From NCBI GenBank assembly GCA_964497585.1, contig CAZCDS010000064.1:1-37029 (forward strand): a stretch of 37,029 bases of DNA. Direction: 5' to 3'. A program made the translations under genes and the position numbers. Shown here in pieces: positions 34,570 through 37,029 of the stretch. Positions within the stretch are counted from its first letter, which is position 1. Each line of letters opens with the position of its first letter. A model generated the notes under the pieces. That model was given only the letters and a program-made list of their open reading frames with translations, was not told where the DNA came from and ran no database searches. The stretch is from CAZCDS01 sp964497585 (GTDB lineage: Bacteria; Desulfobacterota; Desulfomonilia; Desulfomonilales; Desulfomonilaceae).

Positions 34570-34584
34570 GCACGATCTGTGCCA
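34570..34584 (-). promoter_or_regulatory. Candidate sigma-54 promoter for cydAB
   Basis: The minus strand reads TGGCAC-AGATC-GTGC. The -24 box is perfect, the GC of the -12 box is at the right distance, and only one base of TTGC differs. Predicted transcription start near 34558, giving a cydA leader of about 317 bases. The neighbouring sigma-54 activator and palindromic sites support it. Confidence 0.6.
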
Positions 34585-34693
34585 GGGAGAGGTGTAGTGA
34601 AAAGGAAGGAATTATGCGCAATGAAGTCGGTAGGTTGAGAGTTTGGTTGGGAATCGATTCGGGTGTGCGTAGGGGGGATGTGATCCTGCTGGA

Positions 34694-34709
34694 TGTGCGG
34701 ACGCGCACA
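34694..34709. promoter_or_regulatory. Upstream activator site, perfect copy
   Basis: TGTGCG-GACG-CGCACA, a perfect 6-bp inverted repeat with a 4-base spacer, about 144 bases before the predicted cydA transcription start. A further TGTGCG half-site lies at 34664-34669, 30 bases away. Confidence 0.5.
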
Positions 34710-34767
34710 CGTATTCTTGGTGGATGACCGGAAAGCACGGTGATAGTAGGAAGACACTCACCCCGGA

Positions 34768-34783
34768 TGTGCGATTCCGCCCA
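34768..34783. promoter_or_regulatory. Upstream activator site, second copy
   Basis: TGTGCG-ATTC-CGCCCA, one mismatch from a perfect palindrome. It lies 74 bases (about seven helical turns) from the copy at 34694 and just downstream of the activator's stop codon. Confidence 0.5.
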
Positions 34784-34795
34784 TTGGAGGGATAT

Positions 34796-36730
34796 TTATG
34801 TGCGATCTCGCCCACCCCCTTTCTGCAGTAGCCGCCTCAGACTATACCGAGATATGCCCAACAGACGCGAAGCCTCCTGCTTGTTCCCGCTTGCTATACG
34901 CAGACCCTCCGCCACCATCTCATCCTTCAAGTTCCGGACCACCGTATCCAGCGAAGGAATCGGCGGAAACGTTAACGTCCAACATCGTTCGGCCGGGCAT
35001 GCTTCCGCGGAGTCCAGGTACGCGCTGTCTATCCGTTTCCCCCTCGTCATGATAATCGAGCGCTCGAGGAAATTGCGCAGCTCCCTTACGTTGCCAGGCC
35101 ATGAATACCTGCACAGTCTGTCGAGAGTCTTCTTGTCGAGCACCGGCAGGGTTTGAAGGTGCATTTCCACCTTGAGCAGGGCGAGAATCTGATCCACCAA
35201 AACCGGGATATCCTCCGCTCGTTCACGGAGGGGAGGCACTTTGACCCAGACGACGTTCAGGCGATGGAACAGGTCCAGCCGGAAACGGCCGGCCGACACC
35301 TCCGCCTGGAGGTCCGTGTTTGTGGCAGCAAGAATTCGAGCGTTTACCTTGATTGGCTTTCGGCCACCGAGGCGCGTAAAGGTCTTTCTTTCGAGAAAGG
35401 TTAAAAGCTTGGCCTGGACAGGCAGTGAGAGCTCTCCAATCTCATTGAGAAGCACCGTGCCTCCTTCCGCGAGCTCCACGAGGCCCCGCGCACGTACACT
35501 CGCGCCGGTAAAAGCTCCCGGTTCGTGCCCGAAGAGCTCGGACTCGGCCAGCTCCAGGGGAACCCCCGCGCAATTGAGGGAGAAGAATGGCCCCGCAGCT
35601 CTCTCAGAGTGATCGTGAATGTAGCGTGCCAGATAGTCTTTGCCTGTGCCGCTTTCACCGGTTAACAGCACGAGGCTGTCTGTGGTCGCTGCCAATTGGG
35701 CCGCTTCACGTGTCTTTCGCATGGACTCCGAGGAATAATCCGGATAAGAGGGAATAGACGGCTCAATCACGTGCTTCCGATCGGTGATGTCCCGCGACAT
35801 GCCGCAGAGGCCGACGATGGCTCCTGTTGCGTCTCTCAGAGGGACCCGGATGTCGTGAAAAGTGAACTGAACCCCATTGACGGGCCTGGAATGCTCCTCT
35901 TCGACCGAGTCTCCCGCGAGAACCCGGAGCTCCACCTCCCTGATGTGTTTGCCGGCCCGCTCGCCGTAGAGATCTTCTGCGCTGAATCCTACGATTCCGG
36001 ACGACGGCCGTGCAATGAGGTGTTCCATTGCGGGGTTCACGTGCGTGTAGCGATGTTCCAAGTCTTTCAAGAAGATCACATCGCGGGCGCTCTCAAAGAT
36101 GGCTCGAAAACGCTCTTCGCTGCACCGCAACTCCTCCTGCGCGACTTCCCGCTCTTTGATTTCGAGGCGGAGCCGGTCACTTGCCGCTTTCAGTTCGACG
36201 GTGCGCTCTTCTACGCGTTTCTCGAGTTCTCTCCCTGCTTGTCGGAGGTCCTCTTCGGCCTTTTTCAGGGCCGTGATGTCGCGAGCAACGTGGACACAAC
36301 CGGTCACGCTGCCGGCCGCATCACGAATGGGGGATACGCTCACCGCAAAGATCCTGTCGATCCGCGGCTCGTAAACCTCAGCGAAGTGTTCCCGACCGTC
36401 ATTCAAGAGCTGTGAATGCGGGCAACACAAAATTGGCGCGGTGGTACCGTGAAGGACTTCAAAACACGGCCTTCCAATGACATCAGCAGGCGCCGATCCC
36501 ACAACCTCTGCCATGGCATTGTTGAGCCGCACGACACGGTGGCGCGTGTCCAGAATCATAATAGGATCCGGAATGGCATTGAAGGTGTGCTCCCATTCGT
36601 TCCGAACCTGGCTGAATTCCGGGGCCATCTCCTGGAATCGATCTGCGTTACTCTCCGGCTCCGGGACCTTCGATCGCAGGAGCCCCAGCTCATCAAGGAA
36701 CTCCTCGTTATGGCGTGCTTCGTCCGTCAT
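34796..36730 (-). CDS. Sigma-54-dependent activator with two PAS domains, likely regulator of cydAB
   Basis: 644 aa. PAS1 at about 45-155 contains CCPH (102-105), a Cys motif common in redox-type PAS domains of deltaproteobacteria. A coiled coil follows (155-205), then PAS2 (205-318), the AAA+ domain (335-565) and a Fis-type helix-turn-helix (about 603-637). Walker A is GESGTGK (358-364) and the sigma-54 loop GAFTGA is at 405-410. Oddly, Walker B reads VLLNE, with Asn429 in place of the usual Asp, which should weaken Mg-ATP handling. ATG 36730 is the start (GGAG about 10 bases upstream). It lies next to cydAB on the same strand, with matching palindromes at its 3' end, so oxygen or redox control of the oxidase is inferred. 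Confidence 0.92.
   Translation of the reverse strand: MTDEARHNEEFLDELGLLRSKVPEPESNADRFQEMAPEFSQVRNEWEHTFNAIPDPIMILDTRHRVVRLNNAMAEVVGSAPADVIGRPCFEVLHGTTAPILCCPHSQLLNDGREHFAEVYEPRIDRIFAVSVSPIRDAAGSVTGCVHVARDITALKKAEEDLRQAGRELEKRVEERTVELKAASDRLRLEIKEREVAQEELRCSEERFRAIFESARDVIFLKDLEHRYTHVNPAMEHLIARPSSGIVGFSAEDLYGERAGKHIREVELRVLAGDSVEEEHSRPVNGVQFTFHDIRVPLRDATGAIVGLCGMSRDITDRKHVIEPSIPSYPDYSSESMRKTREAAQLAATTDSLVLLTGESGTGKDYLARYIHDHSERAAGPFFSLNCAGVPLELAESELFGHEPGAFTGASVRARGLVELAEGGTVLLNEIGELSLPVQAKLLTFLERKTFTRLGGRKPIKVNARILAATNTDLQAEVSAGRFRLDLFHRLNVVWVKVPPLRERAEDIPVLVDQILALLKVEMHLQTLPVLDKKTLDRLCRYSWPGNVRELRNFLERSIIMTRGKRIDSAYLDSAEACPAERCWTLTFPPIPSLDTVVRNLKDEMVAEGLRIASGNKQEASRLLGISRYSLRRLLQKGGGRDRT
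34799..34814. promoter_or_regulatory. Upstream activator site, third copy (inside activator 3' end)
   Basis: TGTGCG-ATCT-CGCCCA, the same half-sites as the copy at 34768, 31 bases away (three helical turns). It overlaps the last codons of the activator gene. Confidence 0.4.
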
Positions 36731-37029
36731 AGCTAGGGTCTCCGCTTCGGCGCCAATAATGGAACAAATCCTCGCATCGTCTCACCTGAATATGATGATC
36801 TCTTAAACGCGGACCACCGGCTGCACAGATTGTGACCATGAGAAACGAGACGCGCTATTGCCAGGCATTCCCTGAATAGCATATCCGCACAGCCCTCATT
36901 GGGTCAACCCCCGAACCGGGCCGATGCATTGGGGATACCTTGGAAACGATGCCCTGTTCTTCGTCAGGAGCAGCCTCATACCATCTCGCGTTCCAATGAT
37001 GAATGTGATAGGGATCTCCCCGGACGTAT
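36731..37029. other. Upstream region of the PAS-type activator, window end
   Basis: 299 bases with no gene supported. It should hold the activator's promoter on the minus strand, but no convincing -35/-10 or -24/-12 pair was recognised. Confidence 0.4.

Larger units (their letters stand above)
34242..34795. other. Regulatory gap upstream of cydA
   Basis: 554 bases between cydA and the PAS-type activator gene without a supported coding frame. It holds a hairpin (34299-34317), a sigma-54 promoter candidate (34570-34584) and activator-site palindromes (34694-34709, 34768-34783). Confidence 0.6.

Noticed and set aside
34445..34738. 97-codon frame on the minus strand in the cydA upstream gap
   Set aside because: Low-complexity Ser/Arg/Pro/Thr composition, no ribosome-binding site, and it overlaps the promoter and palindromes.

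Overview
This window looks like a chromosome segment from an anaerobic deltaproteobacterium (Desulfobacterota, in the range of Desulfomonile or Syntrophobacterales-type organisms). That placement is inferred from the gene content: an E. coli-type complex I operon, an anaerobic phenol-carboxylation operon, a Mo/W bis-MGD enzyme, cytochrome bd oxidase and several sigma-54 activators with deltaproteobacterial-style GAF/PAS sensor parts. No rRNA, tRNA, CRISPR array or insertion sequence was seen.

Region 1 (1-13590, plus strand) is a tightly packed nuo operon, nuoCD-E-F-G-H-I-J-K-L-M-N. Most junctions overlap by 1-8 bases. nuoA and nuoB must lie upstream of the window if the complex is complete. 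It encodes proton-pumping NADH:quinone oxidoreductase. A convergent, structured, gene-free gap of about 530 bases (13591-14122) follows.

Region 2 (14123-23204, minus strand) is the main catabolic operon, read from right to left: ppsA-like, ppsB-like, a UbiD-family carboxylase, an AMP-forming aryl-CoA ligase, a CBS-domain protein (ppsC-like), and after a longer gap a 10-helix membrane protein of unknown function. The three pps-like genes match, in size and domain layout, the three subunits of phenylphosphate synthase (about 70, 40 and 24 kDa) known from Thauera aromatica. Together they would take phenol to phenylphosphate, then 4-hydroxybenzoate, then 4-hydroxybenzoyl-CoA. A textbook -24/-12 promoter (23190-23204) lies upstream, with two near-identical 16-bp palindromic sites (23300-23334). 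The gene directly upstream (23335-24993) encodes a GAF-type sigma-54 activator, the likely regulator.

Region 3 (25564-30606, minus strand) has an IclR-type regulator, then a PaaK-type CoA ligase, a 68-residue protein of unknown function, a Mo/W bis-MGD catalytic subunit and a four-cluster ferredoxin subunit. The last four genes are closely spaced or overlapping and look like one unit acting on an aromatic acid or its CoA ester.

Region 4 (31039-36730) has a small exported NTF2/DUF4440-like protein on the plus strand, a possible PAN-domain gene remnant, cytochrome bd oxidase (cydA then cydB, minus strand), and a double-PAS sigma-54 activator. A second -24/-12 promoter candidate precedes cydA, with phased TGTGCG-N4-CGCMCA palindromes next to the activator's stop codon. 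This suggests activator-controlled expression of the oxidase. That activator has Asn in place of the Walker B Asp.

The most notable points are the compact phenylphosphate synthase/single-UbiD operon with its complete sigma-54 control region, the CoA ligase-Mo/W enzyme module, and the apparently sigma-54-controlled cydAB.
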